Shown one piece after another: positions 41,939-48,962 of a stretch of DNA of 48,962 nt; positions within the stretch are counted from its first letter, which is position 1; every line of letters begins with the position of its first letter. The translations under genes and the position numbers were made by a program. Origin of the DNA: Lutibacter sp. (GTDB lineage: Bacteria; Bacteroidota; Bacteroidia; Flavobacteriales; Flavobacteriaceae); NCBI GenBank assembly GCA_030590985.1, contig JAUVBX010000002.1, positions 1 to 48,962 of the forward strand, given 5' to 3'. Under the pieces are notes generated by a model. It had not been told where the DNA came from. It worked only from the letters and a program-made list of their open reading frames with translations, and ran no database searches.

Positions 41939-43250
41939 CTTGTGATGTAATTTTAATGATTTTAGTTGTGTTTTTTGTTATTTTAAATCGGTTATCAAGC
42001 CGTTTATCAATAACCCAAATAATTTTGTTTTGAGCATCGCAAAGTAACCAAATTTTTTCTTTCTCTAAACGTGATAATTTTAAGTCAATAAAAAAATCAC
42101 TTAATTTTTTCTTTCCTTTAATCCCTAATGGATAGAAATAGTCGCCTTTTTGCCATTTTCTTACAAAAAGTGGAAAGTTTATTTTTGATTTGTCAATATA
42201 TTCAACATCTTTTACCCCAAGGTCAATTTTCTGAAAATCAACTGTTTCAATTTTGTATTTAAAATTTTTAATGTTGAACTCTTTATCTACCAGTCTTTTT
42301 TCTATTTTCTTTTCACCATTTTCTTTCTGTGATAAAACTAAAAATTCTCTATCTTTTAATAAGGAATGAGTTTTAGAAAAAACTTGTTTTCCTGATTGAG
42401 CAGTTATTAAGTCATTTATATCATTCCATTCTGTAAAACCATAATTTTTCAATAATTCATATATAATGGCTTTAACATTTGATAAGTTTAATAACTTTTT
42501 TAACGAAATGTAAACCAAATCATTGTGTACTTTCCAAATTTTAGGTTTTATCGATAAAATATAATCATCGACTAAAGCTTGACTTTCTTTTAAGTGCTTT
42601 TGACTTTTTGAAAAAGCCTTTTTAAAATCGGGATTTATATCCTCTAGAATTGGAGCTAATTGATGTCGTATCTTATTACGTAAATATTTAGAAGTAGCAT
42701 TTGAAGCATCTTCTCGCCATGTTAGTTTATTTAGTTGAGCATATTCTAAAATTTCATCTCTTGAAAAAGCTAATAATGGGCGAATAATTTTATCATTTTG
42801 TTGTGGAATACCTGTTAAGCCTTTTAATCCAGAGCTTCTGTTCAGATTGATAAAAAAGGTTTCGATATCATCGTCTAGATGATGAGCGGTTAATATGAAA
42901 TCATATTTATGTTTTTGTAATAAACTATCAAACCATTGGTATCTAATTTCTCTTGCAGCCATCTGAATAGATAGTTTGTTTTTAGCCGCATAGCTCTCGG
43001 TGTCAACAGTATGTATAAAAACAGGAGTTTGCAATCCAGTTCCAAAATCCTTAACAAAGAGCATATCTTGATCACTTTCTTGATTTCTTAATTGATAATT
43101 TACGTGTGCCAATGAGAAAGTAAATTCAAGTTTATGAAGTAAATGTGTTAGGACGATACTGTCTATTCCTCCCGAAACAGCAATTAAAAGTTTTGCTTTT
43201 TTGAGAAAGGATAAATTATTTTGAATATGTTGAATAAATTGGTCAATCAT
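41922..43250 (-). CDS. tilS: tRNA(Ile)-lysidine synthetase
   Basis: TilS converts C34 of the CAU-anticodon tRNA-Ile to lysidine so that it reads AUA codons. The 442-aa protein has the PP-loop VSGGIDSIVL (SGGxDS at 25-30), LAHVNYQLRNQESDQD, LTAHHLDDDIETFF and the WREDASNATSKYLRNKIRH tRNA-binding motif. C-terminal TilS domains follow (FPLFVRKWQKGDYFYPLGIKG). The computed start at 43259 is a TTG inside the -7 box; the ATG at 43250 (MIDQFIQH) is used, leaving only 6 nt between box and start. It is followed by dsbD with a 17-bp overlap. Confidence 0.95.
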   Translation of the reverse strand: MIDQFIQHIQNNLSFLKKAKLLIAVSGGIDSIVLTHLLHKLEFTFSLAHVNYQLRNQESDQDMLFVKDFGTGLQTPVFIHTVDTESYAAKNKLSIQMAAREIRYQWFDSLLQKHKYDFILTAHHLDDDIETFFINLNRSSGLKGLTGIPQQNDKIIRPLLAFSRDEILEYAQLNKLTWREDASNATSKYLRNKIRHQLAPILEDINPDFKKAFSKSQKHLKESQALVDDYILSIKPKIWKVHNDLVYISLKKLLNLSNVKAIIYELLKNYGFTEWNDINDLITAQSGKQVFSKTHSLLKDREFLVLSQKENGEKKIEKRLVDKEFNIKNFKYKIETVDFQKIDLGVKDVEYIDKSKINFPLFVRKWQKGDYFYPLGIKGKKKLSDFFIDLKLSRLEKEKIWLLCDAQNKIIWVIDKRLDNRFKITKNTTKIIKITSQDEKNS

Positions 43251-43256
43251 AAAAAG

Positions 43257-43264
43257 CAAAATTA
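43257..43264 (-). promoter_or_regulatory. -7 box TAATTTTG adjacent to the tilS start
   Basis: Minus-strand TAATTTTG is a perfect TAnnTTTG with 6 nt to the ATG at 43250. The computed TTG start is the last three bases of this box. Confidence 0.5.
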
Positions 43265-43275
43265 ACTTTTTTTTG

Positions 43276-43283
43276 TATCTTTA
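43276..43283 (+). promoter_or_regulatory. Weak -7 box TATCTTTA before the sigma-like gene
   Basis: One mismatch to TAnnTTTG, with 27 nt to the ATG at 43311. It lies in a 60-bp divergent region that also holds the tilS box. Confidence 0.3.
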
Positions 43284-43310
43284 TAAAAGGATATTTAAAA
43301 CTCTTTTATT

Positions 43311-44024
43311 ATGAAGAAAATAGCCAAACTTAAAGCACATAAAGAGGCGGATAAACGTAAAAAATTTGGTAAAAAGGTTCTTAAAATCATTCCTGAGTTA
43401 AAACCTTATGTGCGTCATAGGATATATTTGGCTGAAAGCATGGGAATAATCCATGAAAATATGTTTCGTTCAACGGGTATTATTAATGATGCTATTATTA
43501 AACTTTATGAAAGTGATATTTCACAATTGACTTCTTCTACAGATTTAAAGATCAAGATGTTTTCACTAGTTAAAGAACGTTTGGATCAAATATACAAAAA
43601 AGAGGCTTGGCATCAGAATTCAATAAGTACAGATAAAATATTACACCAAGAATTAAATAAACTCAAAGAAAGATATACAATTGATGCCGATGGAGATTTT
43701 GTAATGAAAGAAGAGCTTACAGATATATCATATAAACAACGGGATTTTATTCCTCAGTTATTTTTATATGATGATACAGTACAGAGTGTTAAAACGGCAT
43801 TTGACATAGATTTTATGGATGAAGAAAGAAAAACAGTATACACAGGTTTGTATCGTTCCCTTTCTTTAGAAGCATCAAATGTAGTTGATTTACATGTATT
43901 TGGAAGATTAAATACAACAGAGATTGCACAAATAAAGAATGCTGATGAACCTAGTATTAGAGAAATAATTTTACAAGTAAAAGATACTATTCAACGGATT
44001 ATTACACATAAGAAAGATTTATAA
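43311..44024 (+). CDS. Unknown protein with sigma-70-like arrangement
   Basis: A 237-aa soluble protein whose family I cannot name. A basic N-terminus (MKKIAKLKAHKEADKRKKFG) is followed by a helical stretch with the sigma region 2-like pattern PYVRHRIYLAESMGII...INDAIIKLYE (about 33-70). The last 60 residues (SLEASNVVDLHVFGRLNTTEIAQIKN) resemble sigma region 4: a helical linker, then a helix-turn-helix-like TTEIAQ. The middle (about 120-165) is acidic and unlike sigma factors. It could be a divergent ECF-type sigma factor or another nucleic-acid-binding helical protein. It is divergent from tilS and ends adjacent to the convergent NadR-like gene, without a spacer. Confidence 0.7.
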   Translation: MKKIAKLKAHKEADKRKKFGKKVLKIIPELKPYVRHRIYLAESMGIIHENMFRSTGIINDAIIKLYESDISQLTSSTDLKIKMFSLVKERLDQIYKKEAWHQNSISTDKILHQELNKLKERYTIDADGDFVMKEELTDISYKQRDFIPQLFLYDDTVQSVKTAFDIDFMDEERKTVYTGLYRSLSLEASNVVDLHVFGRLNTTEIAQIKNADEPSIREIILQVKDTIQRIITHKKDL

Positions 44025-44672
44025 TTATTCCATAAAATTTGGATCTAACTCAGCTCCTAAATGAAAATCTAAATCAATTAAATTATCTGAAAAACTATCC
44101 AAATTCTTGCGTTTATCAAGCAATGTATCTATAGCTTTCACCGCTTTATCTAATCTAGTTTTCATATCACCTTTTAAAAGGATATAGTTCTTTTGATGTG
44201 ATTGTAAAGCATTTTCAAAAGCATTAAACATTTCTTGACGTTGACCAGGACGATCACGTAAGTCGTCAGCTTCCCAAGGAGTATCTATATAAGTTAATAA
44301 GTATAAATCGTATTTGTTTTCTCGTGCCGCTTCATCTAATTTTGGATCAACAAAACCGCCATAATACTCTTGAGAATAAACCTTGGTTTCTAATAAATCT
44401 GTATCACAAATAAGTACTTTATCCGCTTTTTTTACCAACTCATTTTCTAGGCGTATTTGCCCTATTGCAATAGGAATTAAATCTTTATTCTCACACGTTT
44501 TTCGCTCATTATTCCATTTGTCTTGTAGATATTCGCGTGCATACTCAGCTACCCAAACGGTATTGTAGTGACGAGCTAATTGTTTAGAAAGTGTTGTTTT
44601 ACCAGTAGATTCTGGGCCAAACAACACTACTTTTATAATGTTTGCTTCTTCTTGTCTAAGGTTTTTTTCCAT
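44025..44672 (-). CDS. NadR-type nicotinamide riboside kinase-like ATPase
   Basis: A 215-aa P-loop kinase like the C-terminal half of NadR. Walker A GPESTGKTTL is near 18-27, then WVAEYAREYLQ, CDTDLLETKVYSQ, and DTPWEADDLRDRPGQRQEM, typical of ribosylnicotinamide kinases. The N-terminal NMN adenylyltransferase domain of full NadR is missing. It overlaps pnuC by 40 bp; together they would import nicotinamide riboside and trap it by phosphorylation to NMN for NAD synthesis. The kinase step is inferred from family and neighbour. It is the last gene of the five-gene minus-strand operon. Confidence 0.88.
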   Translation of the reverse strand: MEKNLRQEEANIIKVVLFGPESTGKTTLSKQLARHYNTVWVAEYAREYLQDKWNNERKTCENKDLIPIAIGQIRLENELVKKADKVLICDTDLLETKVYSQEYYGGFVDPKLDEAARENKYDLYLLTYIDTPWEADDLRDRPGQRQEMFNAFENALQSHQKNYILLKGDMKTRLDKAVKAIDTLLDKRKNLDSFSDNLIDLDFHLGAELDPNFME

Positions 44673-45343
44673 TCTTTATATCCTAAAATTGCTAATATTA
44701 AAAATATACTGTATTGAATTCCTGTAAATCCATATCCTTTTACGAAATATAAAGGTATAGAAACAATATTTACGGCAATCCAAAATGTCCAGTTTTCTAA
44801 TTTTTTATTTGCCATCAACCACATTGCAGCAAATGCTGCTCCTGTTGTAAAAGTATCTAAAAATGGGGTTGCTGTTCTAAAATCGGCTAAACGACCTGAA
44901 GTTAATTTTTCAATAGCATAGTTTACAGATTCTGTAAAGCCCAGATTATTTGGCATCACATTATAATATCTATAAACAGCAATCACAAAAACAGATGTAA
45001 ATACAAAAATACCGAATGTTTTTAGTTTATCAATTTTATTCACTCTTGTTATAGGAATATGATGTGCATTATCATCGATAATCTTACTCCACATATACCA
45101 ACCATAAATGCTCATCATTGTATAATAAATATTGATAATCAAATCACCATATAAACTCCATTGTGACAATAAGTAAACATATATTCCCGTACTGATAATA
45201 CCTGTTGGAAAAACTAAAATATTCTCTTTTTTTGCATAAAAAACACTGATTACCCCAAAAAGAGCAGCTATAAATTCTAAAAGAATATTAAAAGTTGAGG
45301 CTTCTTGATAGGGTTCTAGAAAGAATTGAATTATTGTATCCAT
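44633..45343 (-). CDS. pnuC: PnuC family nicotinamide riboside transporter
   Basis: A 236-aa membrane protein with about seven helices. PnuC hallmarks are ISTGIYVYLLSQWSLYGDLIINIYYTMMSIYGWYMW (about 48-85) and the C-terminal NWTFWIAVNIVSIPLYFVKGY. PnuC proteins are facilitated-diffusion channels, and uptake is driven by the downstream kinase, here encoded by the overlapping gene. A thiamine-specific PnuT-type transporter would be the main alternative, but the NadR-type partner argues for nicotinamide riboside. It starts 7 bp after the GGGP synthase gene. No riboswitch fits in that gap. Confidence 0.92.
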   Translation of the reverse strand: MDTIIQFFLEPYQEASTFNILLEFIAALFGVISVFYAKKENILVFPTGIISTGIYVYLLSQWSLYGDLIINIYYTMMSIYGWYMWSKIIDDNAHHIPITRVNKIDKLKTFGIFVFTSVFVIAVYRYYNVMPNNLGFTESVNYAIEKLTSGRLADFRTATPFLDTFTTGAAFAAMWLMANKKLENWTFWIAVNIVSIPLYFVKGYGFTGIQYSIFLILAILGYKEWKKTLDKKKQTL

Positions 45344-45350
45344 AGGTAAT

Positions 45351-46073
45351 TTACAAATTTTCTAAAAGTAATTCATTATTCTCAAAAGCTGTACCAATTA
45401 CTACCATCGTGGCACCAGCTTTATAAGCTGTTAGTAATTGTTTGGTTGTGCGAATACCGCCACCAACTACAATTGGACTTTGAACATTTTGGTTTATTTG
45501 TTGAATTATTTCTGGTGGAACAACTTTTTGCGCTCCACTACCTCCATCTAAATAGACTAATTGGTGTCCCATCATTTCTCCTGCTAAAGCTGTAGCCATA
45601 GCAATTTCGGGTTTATGACGAGGAATAGGTTTACTATTACTAATATAAGATGCAGTAGTTTCGCGTCCACTTTCTATTAATAAATAACTGGTAGAAATCA
45701 CTTCTAAATCAGTTTGTTTAAGTAAGGGTGCTGCTACGACCTGATTTCCAATTAGAAATTCAGGATTTCGACCTGAGAGTAAGGACAAAAACAGAATACC
45801 ATCTGCATTATCACTAATTTGCATGGCATTTCCAGGAAATAGAATTACTGGAATAGAAGTGTTTTTTTTTATCTCAAGAATAAGGGTATCTAAAATATTA
45901 GTAAACAACAAACTTCCACCTACTAAAATAAAATCGACTTTATGCTTATTAATTTTTTCAATCTTTTCTGCAACTTGATTAAAAACTAATTTGTCCGGAT
46001 CTAATAAAATAGCCAACAATTGCTTATTTTCTTTTTTAGCTTTTTTTATATGGGTCAGTAATGAATTATTCAT
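45351..46073 (-). CDS. Geranylgeranylglyceryl phosphate synthase (PcrB/GGGPS family)
   Basis: A TIM-barrel prenyltransferase (240 aa) that joins glycerol-1-phosphate to a polyprenyl diphosphate. Archaea use it for ether lipids; flavobacteria are known to carry group II enzymes of unknown purpose. Seen motifs are LAILLDPDKLVF (about 20-31), FILVGGSLLFTN, VILFPGNAMQIS, YLDGGSGAQKVVPPE and the phosphate-binding VVGGGIRTTKQL with IGTAFENN. Its ATG overlaps the true (frame-shifted) end of the upstream GNAT gene by 8 bp, showing tight operon packing. The product, perhaps a prenyl glycerol ether, is not shown by the context. Confidence 0.93.
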   Translation of the reverse strand: MNNSLLTHIKKAKKENKQLLAILLDPDKLVFNQVAEKIEKINKHKVDFILVGGSLLFTNILDTLILEIKKNTSIPVILFPGNAMQISDNADGILFLSLLSGRNPEFLIGNQVVAAPLLKQTDLEVISTSYLLIESGRETTASYISNSKPIPRHKPEIAMATALAGEMMGHQLVYLDGGSGAQKVVPPEIIQQINQNVQSPIVVGGGIRTTKQLLTAYKAGATMVVIGTAFENNELLLENL

Positions 46074-46142
46074 TTATCTTGGCGTAATAATATTCATCTA
46101 AAATTTGATTATTTTTAAATACAGCCTTTCGTTTGATGCATT
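46066..46142 (-). pseudogene. Out-of-frame C-terminal remainder of the GNAT acetyltransferase gene
   Basis: In another frame, downstream of the A7 tract, the sequence reads NGFILECIKRKAVFKNNQ and then ILDEYYYAKINE before TAA at 46068-46066. This is the conserved GNAT C-terminus (GF...K...DEYYYA). One extra A in the A7 run would join it to the 46143-46580 frame. Confidence 0.8.
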
Positions 46143-46580
46143 CTAAAATAAATCCGTTTTTTTCAACACTTTCATCGAGGCTTCATTGTGTTCAAAAACA
46201 CCAGCAAAAATTCGTGTCAAATGTAAGCTTTCAAATCCATATTTGACAATCATTGCAATAGATTTACTTGCAATGCCTTTATTCCAATATTTCTCCCCCA
46301 CATAATATCCAAGTTCGGCTGTTTTGATATATACATCAGGTTGTGAATGAATACCAATACTACCTACTAAATTTCCTTTATAAATGATGCCGAAAATTCC
46401 TTTAATTACTCCATTTATATTTTTATTAATGAACTCCTTAGCATCGTTTATTGAATAAGGATGTGGAAAAAGATCTCTCATATTATTAGCAATCTTAGCA
46501 TTATTAGCATTTAATGCCAAAGCTTTTGCATCAGAAAGAATATAAGGTCGTAGTAGTATGTTGCCTTCTTGTAATTCCAT
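46143..46580 (-). CDS. GNAT family N-acetyltransferase, frameshifted near the C-terminus
   Basis: A RimJ/RimL-like GNAT acetyltransferase using acetyl-CoA; the substrate is unknown. The 145-aa frame shows the N-terminal LRPYILSDAKALALNANN, the IGSIGI strand and the acetyl-CoA loop YYVGEKYWNKGIASKSI (about 96-112), then GVFEHNEASMKVLKK. It then stops at TDLF within a seven-A run (46157-46163 on the plus strand as T7). The rest of the domain continues in another frame to 46066. This may be a real mutation, a sequencing error or a slippage site. It lies 6 bp after the phosphopantetheinyl transferase gene in the same operon. Confidence 0.85.
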   Translation of the reverse strand: MELQEGNILLRPYILSDAKALALNANNAKIANNMRDLFPHPYSINDAKEFINKNINGVIKGIFGIIYKGNLVGSIGIHSQPDVYIKTAELGYYVGEKYWNKGIASKSIAMIVKYGFESLHLTRIFAGVFEHNEASMKVLKKTDLF

Positions 46581-46586
46581 TATCAG

Positions 46587-47207
46587 CTAGTTGGTAGCAT
46601 AAACCAATGTAAATCCATCTAATTGTTCAAAGAATATTTGATAGACTTCATAAAAATTATCTTTTTTAATCCAACCTCGGGTTTTTTTGTCGGATAATTT
46701 AAAGGGCTCAATTGGTAGGTGATGCTTAAATAGTAAACCACCATCAGGGTGAATTTTAAATAGACTTTCTTTAGCTCCCCAAACTACAGTTAAAAACTCA
46801 ATTACATTTTCTTCTGCCATAAAATCATATTCATCAGCAACAAATTTCGGAGCTATCTTAATAATTTTTTTTCGATTTTTTTCGATGTCTATTCCTATTT
46901 CATAATCACTTATAGCTATGGCAGAAAAGGTAAAAGAATGGGTGATAGATATATGTTTTCCATCTTTTAAATGAGGTTTGCCATCATCGGTGTAAAATAA
47001 GTCATGATCAGTATAACCAGCTTCACGTAATAAATGTCGAACACTTAAAAATCCCTTTTGATGTAATTCAGATCTCATGCCATTGATTCTATTTAAACTC
47101 CGTTTGGTTAAGTTTAATCCAAGGAGTAAATCTGATTTAGATTCTACAATACTCCAAACTAAAATTTGGGTGTGAGAATCATGTTGTATTTTTTTAAATA
47201 AAGGCAT
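46587..47207 (-). CDS. 4'-phosphopantetheinyl transferase superfamily protein
   Basis: Transfers the 4'-phosphopantetheine arm of coenzyme A to a carrier protein. The 206-aa protein is of the Sfp-like monomeric type by length. The conserved motifs are ISITHSF (about 91-97), EIGIDIEKNRKK (Mg2+-binding Asp/Glu, about 108-119) and FLTVVWGAKESLFKI (about 138-152). The target may be fatty-acid ACP or another carrier; none is encoded nearby. It is the first gene of the five-gene minus-strand operon and is divergent from ahcY, an adjacency I recall from other flavobacteria. Confidence 0.9.
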   Translation of the reverse strand: MPLFKKIQHDSHTQILVWSIVESKSDLLLGLNLTKRSLNRINGMRSELHQKGFLSVRHLLREAGYTDHDLFYTDDGKPHLKDGKHISITHSFTFSAIAISDYEIGIDIEKNRKKIIKIAPKFVADEYDFMAEENVIEFLTVVWGAKESLFKIHPDGGLLFKHHLPIEPFKLSDKKTRGWIKKDNFYEVYQIFFEQLDGFTLVYATN

Positions 47208-47290
47208 AAAAGATTGAAAATTTCTCTAAAGCTTATAATCACTTTTTAAATTTCAGTATATTAACACATCAATAAATCCACATTAATGTT

Positions 47291-47298
47291 TACTTTTG
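47291..47298 (+). promoter_or_regulatory. -7 box TACTTTTG for ahcY
   Basis: Perfect TAnnTTTG with 24 nt to the ATG at 47323. The computed TTG start at 47296 is the last three bases of this box. No SAH or SAM riboswitch fits in the 24-nt leader. Confidence 0.6.
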
Positions 47299-47322
47299 CA
47301 AAAATCAAACAAATATACAATT

Positions 47323-48639
47323 ATGGGTTCAGATACCACTACTTTTATAAAATATAAAGTAAAAGACATTAACTTAGCTGAATGGGGGCGTAAAGAAATT
47401 ACACTAGCCGAAGCAGAAATGCCGGGTTTAATGAGTCTGCGTGAAGAATATGGAAGTATCAAACCATTAAAAGGATCACGTATTGCAGGATGCCTACATA
47501 TGACTATACAAACAGCTGTATTAATTGAAACTTTAGTAGAATTAGGAGCCGAAGTTACTTGGAGTTCTTGTAATATATTCTCTACACAAGATCATGCCGC
47601 CGCTGCAATTGCTGCTAAAGGTATATCAGTTTATGCATGGAAAGGGATGACGGAAGAAGAATTTGATTGGTGTATTGAGCAAACCTTATTTTTTGGTGAA
47701 GAACAAAAACCACTTACTTTGATTTTGGATGATGGAGGTGACCTTACTAATATGGTGTTGGATAAATTTCCAGAATTAACCAAAAACATCAAAGGGCTAT
47801 CCGAAGAAACCACAACGGGTGTTCATAGATTATATGAAAGAATGGAAAATGGTACGTTGCCTATTCCTGCAATCAATGTAAATGATTCAGTTACTAAATC
47901 AAAATTTGACAATAAATATGGTTGTCGTGAAAGTGCAGTTGACGCTATACGTCGTGCCACAGATTTAATGCTGGCTGGAAAAGTTGTAGTCGTTGCAGGA
48001 TATGGTGATGTTGGTAAAGGTACAGCAGCATCTTTTAAAGGATCAAATGCACGAATAATCGTTACAGAAATTGATCCAATATGTGCTTTACAAGCTGCGA
48101 TGGAAGGATTTGAAGTGAAAAAAATTGATGATGCTATATTTGAAGCTGATATTGTTATTACAGCAACAGGAAATAAAAATATTATACAAGCCAAACATTT
48201 TAAAGCACTCAAGGATAAAGCAATCGTTTGTAATATTGGCCATTTTGATAATGAAATTGACATGAAATGGTTAAATGATAATTACGGTCACACAAAAGAT
48301 ACCATCAAACCACAAGTTGACTTATACAACATTGATGGTAAAGAAATCATTGTATTAGCTGAAGGACGTTTAGTAAATTTAGGCTGTGCTACTGGACATC
48401 CAAGTTTTGTTATGAGTAATTCATTTACAAACCAAACTTTAGCACAGATAGAATTATGGAAATATCCTGAACGTTACAAAAATGAAGTTTATGTGCTACC
48501 AAAACATCTAGATGAAAAAGTAGCTCGTTTGCATTTAGAAAAATTAGGCGTTGAATTAGATGAATTAACCGAAGAACAAGCTAACTATATAGGTGTAAAA
48601 AAAGAAGGACCCTATAAGCCTGATTATTATAGATACTAG
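47323..48639 (+). CDS. ahcY: Adenosylhomocysteinase
   Basis: Hydrolyses S-adenosylhomocysteine to adenosine and homocysteine, relieving product inhibition of methyltransferases. The 438-aa protein has the substrate domain ([34 protein letters not shown]) and the NAD-binding domain [16 protein letters not shown]. The C-terminal NAD-binding tail with [15 protein letters not shown] and the family ending PYKPDYYRY is intact. ATG 47323 ([12 protein letters not shown]) is used in place of the computed TTG 47296, which lies in the promoter. An AAAGTT-type tract and a tRNA-Ser gene follow. Confidence 0.97.
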   Translation: MGSDTTTFIKYKVKDINLAEWGRKEITLAEAEMPGLMSLREEYGSIKPLKGSRIAGCLHMTIQTAVLIETLVELGAEVTWSSCNIFSTQDHAAAAIAAKGISVYAWKGMTEEEFDWCIEQTLFFGEEQKPLTLILDDGGDLTNMVLDKFPELTKNIKGLSEETTTGVHRLYERMENGTLPIPAINVNDSVTKSKFDNKYGCRESAVDAIRRATDLMLAGKVVVVAGYGDVGKGTAASFKGSNARIIVTEIDPICALQAAMEGFEVKKIDDAIFEADIVITATGNKNIIQAKHFKALKDKAIVCNIGHFDNEIDMKWLNDNYGHTKDTIKPQVDLYNIDGKEIIVLAEGRLVNLGCATGHPSFVMSNSFTNQTLAQIELWKYPERYKNEVYVLPKHLDEKVARLHLEKLGVELDELTEEQANYIGVKKEGPYKPDYYRY

Positions 48640-48692
48640 TTGAAAGTATAAAGTTGAAAGTTCACTTTTAGCTTTTGACTTCAAACTTTTAA
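48640..48692. repeat. AAAGTT heptad tract forming an imperfect hairpin after ahcY
   Basis: AAAGTTGAAAGT (48650-48661) faces ACTTCAAACTTT (48678-48689), which pair with two mismatches. It belongs to the same heptad family as 2186-2231 and may act as the ahcY terminator. Confidence 0.5.
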
Positions 48693-48700
48693 CTAAATAG

Positions 48701-48788
48701 GGAGAGGTGGCCGAGTGGTCGAAGGCGCACGCTTGGAAAGCGTGTGTATGCCTAAAGCGTACCGAGGGTTCGAATCCCTTCCTCTCCG
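48701..48788 (+). tRNA. tRNA-Ser (GGA)
   Basis: Acceptor GGAGAGG (48701-48707) pairs with CCTCTCC (48781-48787), with discriminator G at 48788 and no encoded CCA. The anticodon stem CACGC/GCGTG encloses TTGGAAA, giving anticodon GGA at 48735-48737. A long variable arm (GTATGCC TAAA GCGTACC region) confirms a class II serine tRNA. The T arm is GAGGG-TTCGAAT-CCCTT. Confidence 0.97.
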
Positions 48789-48793
48789 CAAAG

Positions 48794-48823
48794 AAATCCT
48801 ACAATGAAGTTGTGGGATTTTTT
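48794..48823 (+). terminator. Hairpin terminator after tRNA-Ser
   Basis: ATCCTACAA pairs with TTGTGGGAT (one G-T pair) around a TGAAG loop, followed by a T run (TTTTTTATT). Confidence 0.75.
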
Positions 48824-48916
48824 ATTGCTTTCTGCGTCAAAAATTCATTTTTGTAAGCAGAAAGCAATAAAAAAGACCAAGTCACGCTTTAGCGTGCTAG
48901 GATTTCATTGTAGGAT
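48796..48916. repeat. Nested palindromic element downstream of tRNA-Ser
   Basis: The outer arms ATCCTACAATGAA (48796-48808) and TTCATTGTAGGAT (48904-48916) are exact complements. Inside is a 17-bp perfect inverted repeat, TTTTTATTGCTTTCTGC (48819-48835) with GCAGAAAGCAATAAAAA (48857-48873), with AAAAAT/ATTTTT at its tip. A small hairpin CACGCT-TT-AGCGTG lies at 48883-48896. The first outer arm is also half of the tRNA terminator. The remaining bases to 48962 hold no gene I can call. Confidence 0.8.
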
Positions 48917-48962
48917 GCCCTCATTAGGGATCAGCGACCATAGGGAGCTAATCCTTATGAGA

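Noticed and set aside
45344-45350. Riboswitch controlling pnuC
   Set aside because: The gene lies 7 bp behind the GGGP synthase gene in an operon, leaving no space for an aptamer.
47299-47322. SAH or SAM riboswitch before ahcY
   Set aside because: The promoter box leaves only a 24-nt leader, too short for any known riboswitch.

Overview
The window is a chromosomal segment from a low-GC member of the Bacteroidota, almost certainly a flavobacterium (family Flavobacteriaceae); the genus cannot be read from the sequence. The evidence is a protein with a C-terminal type IX secretion sorting domain, promoters with the Bacteroidota -7 box TAnnTTTG, starts that lack Shine-Dalgarno sites, tRNA genes without an encoded CCA, a bacterial geranylgeranylglyceryl phosphate synthase, and a family-typical set of lipid A, LPS-transport and MCE genes. 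Most of the window is densely packed housekeeping DNA. No gene-free stretch exceeds 300 bp; the longest are divergent promoter regions (5406-5691, 28818-29067, 20958-21173).

Layout. 1-57 is the 3' part of a tRNA-Arg. 179-1342 is a secreted T9SS cargo protein. 5405-1502 (minus) is an operon of two Fe-S electron-transfer proteins, MenA and a UPF0173 hydrolase. 5692-7969 holds a convergent pair of L,D-transpeptidases. 10291-8130 (minus) is an N-acetylmuramoyl-L-alanine amidase plus an MlaD-type MCE protein, divergent from lptD-ridA. 13620-18059 (minus) holds mgsA, an unusual EF-G-like factor and fhs. 18193-20020 is lpxK overlapping a purine nucleoside phosphorylase. Then come an SDR, gpmI, a BtuF-like receptor, pyrF and a third L,D-transpeptidase.

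25138-28866 is the one clearly accessory region. It holds a small unknown ORF, a three-gene operon (two-helix membrane protein, small four-helix membrane protein, PD-(D/E)xK-like nuclease candidate) and a separately promoted P-loop ATPase bounded by an 11-bp inverted repeat. It is the best candidate for an undescribed, possibly defensive, system. From 29068 the core resumes: tpiA, prmA, a tail-specific protease, surE, a small membrane protein, lpxB, comEC, a PIF1-like helicase, dsbD, tilS, a sigma-like unknown, and a five-gene minus-strand operon (phosphopantetheinyl transferase, frameshifted GNAT acetyltransferase, GGGP synthase, PnuC, NadR-type kinase). It closes with ahcY, a tRNA-Ser and a complex palindrome.

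The main non-routine observations are: (i) four genes whose -7 box sits only 5-7 nt before the ATG, suggesting leaderless mRNAs; (ii) several computed TTG 'starts' that are really the end of the -7 box; (iii) an EF-G paralogue lacking the catalytic His of the G3 motif; (iv) a one-base frameshift in an A7 tract of the GNAT gene, with the missing C-terminus intact in another frame; (v) two copies of a palindromic element, each exactly between convergent genes, plus other interspersed palindrome families; (vi) the accessory island.
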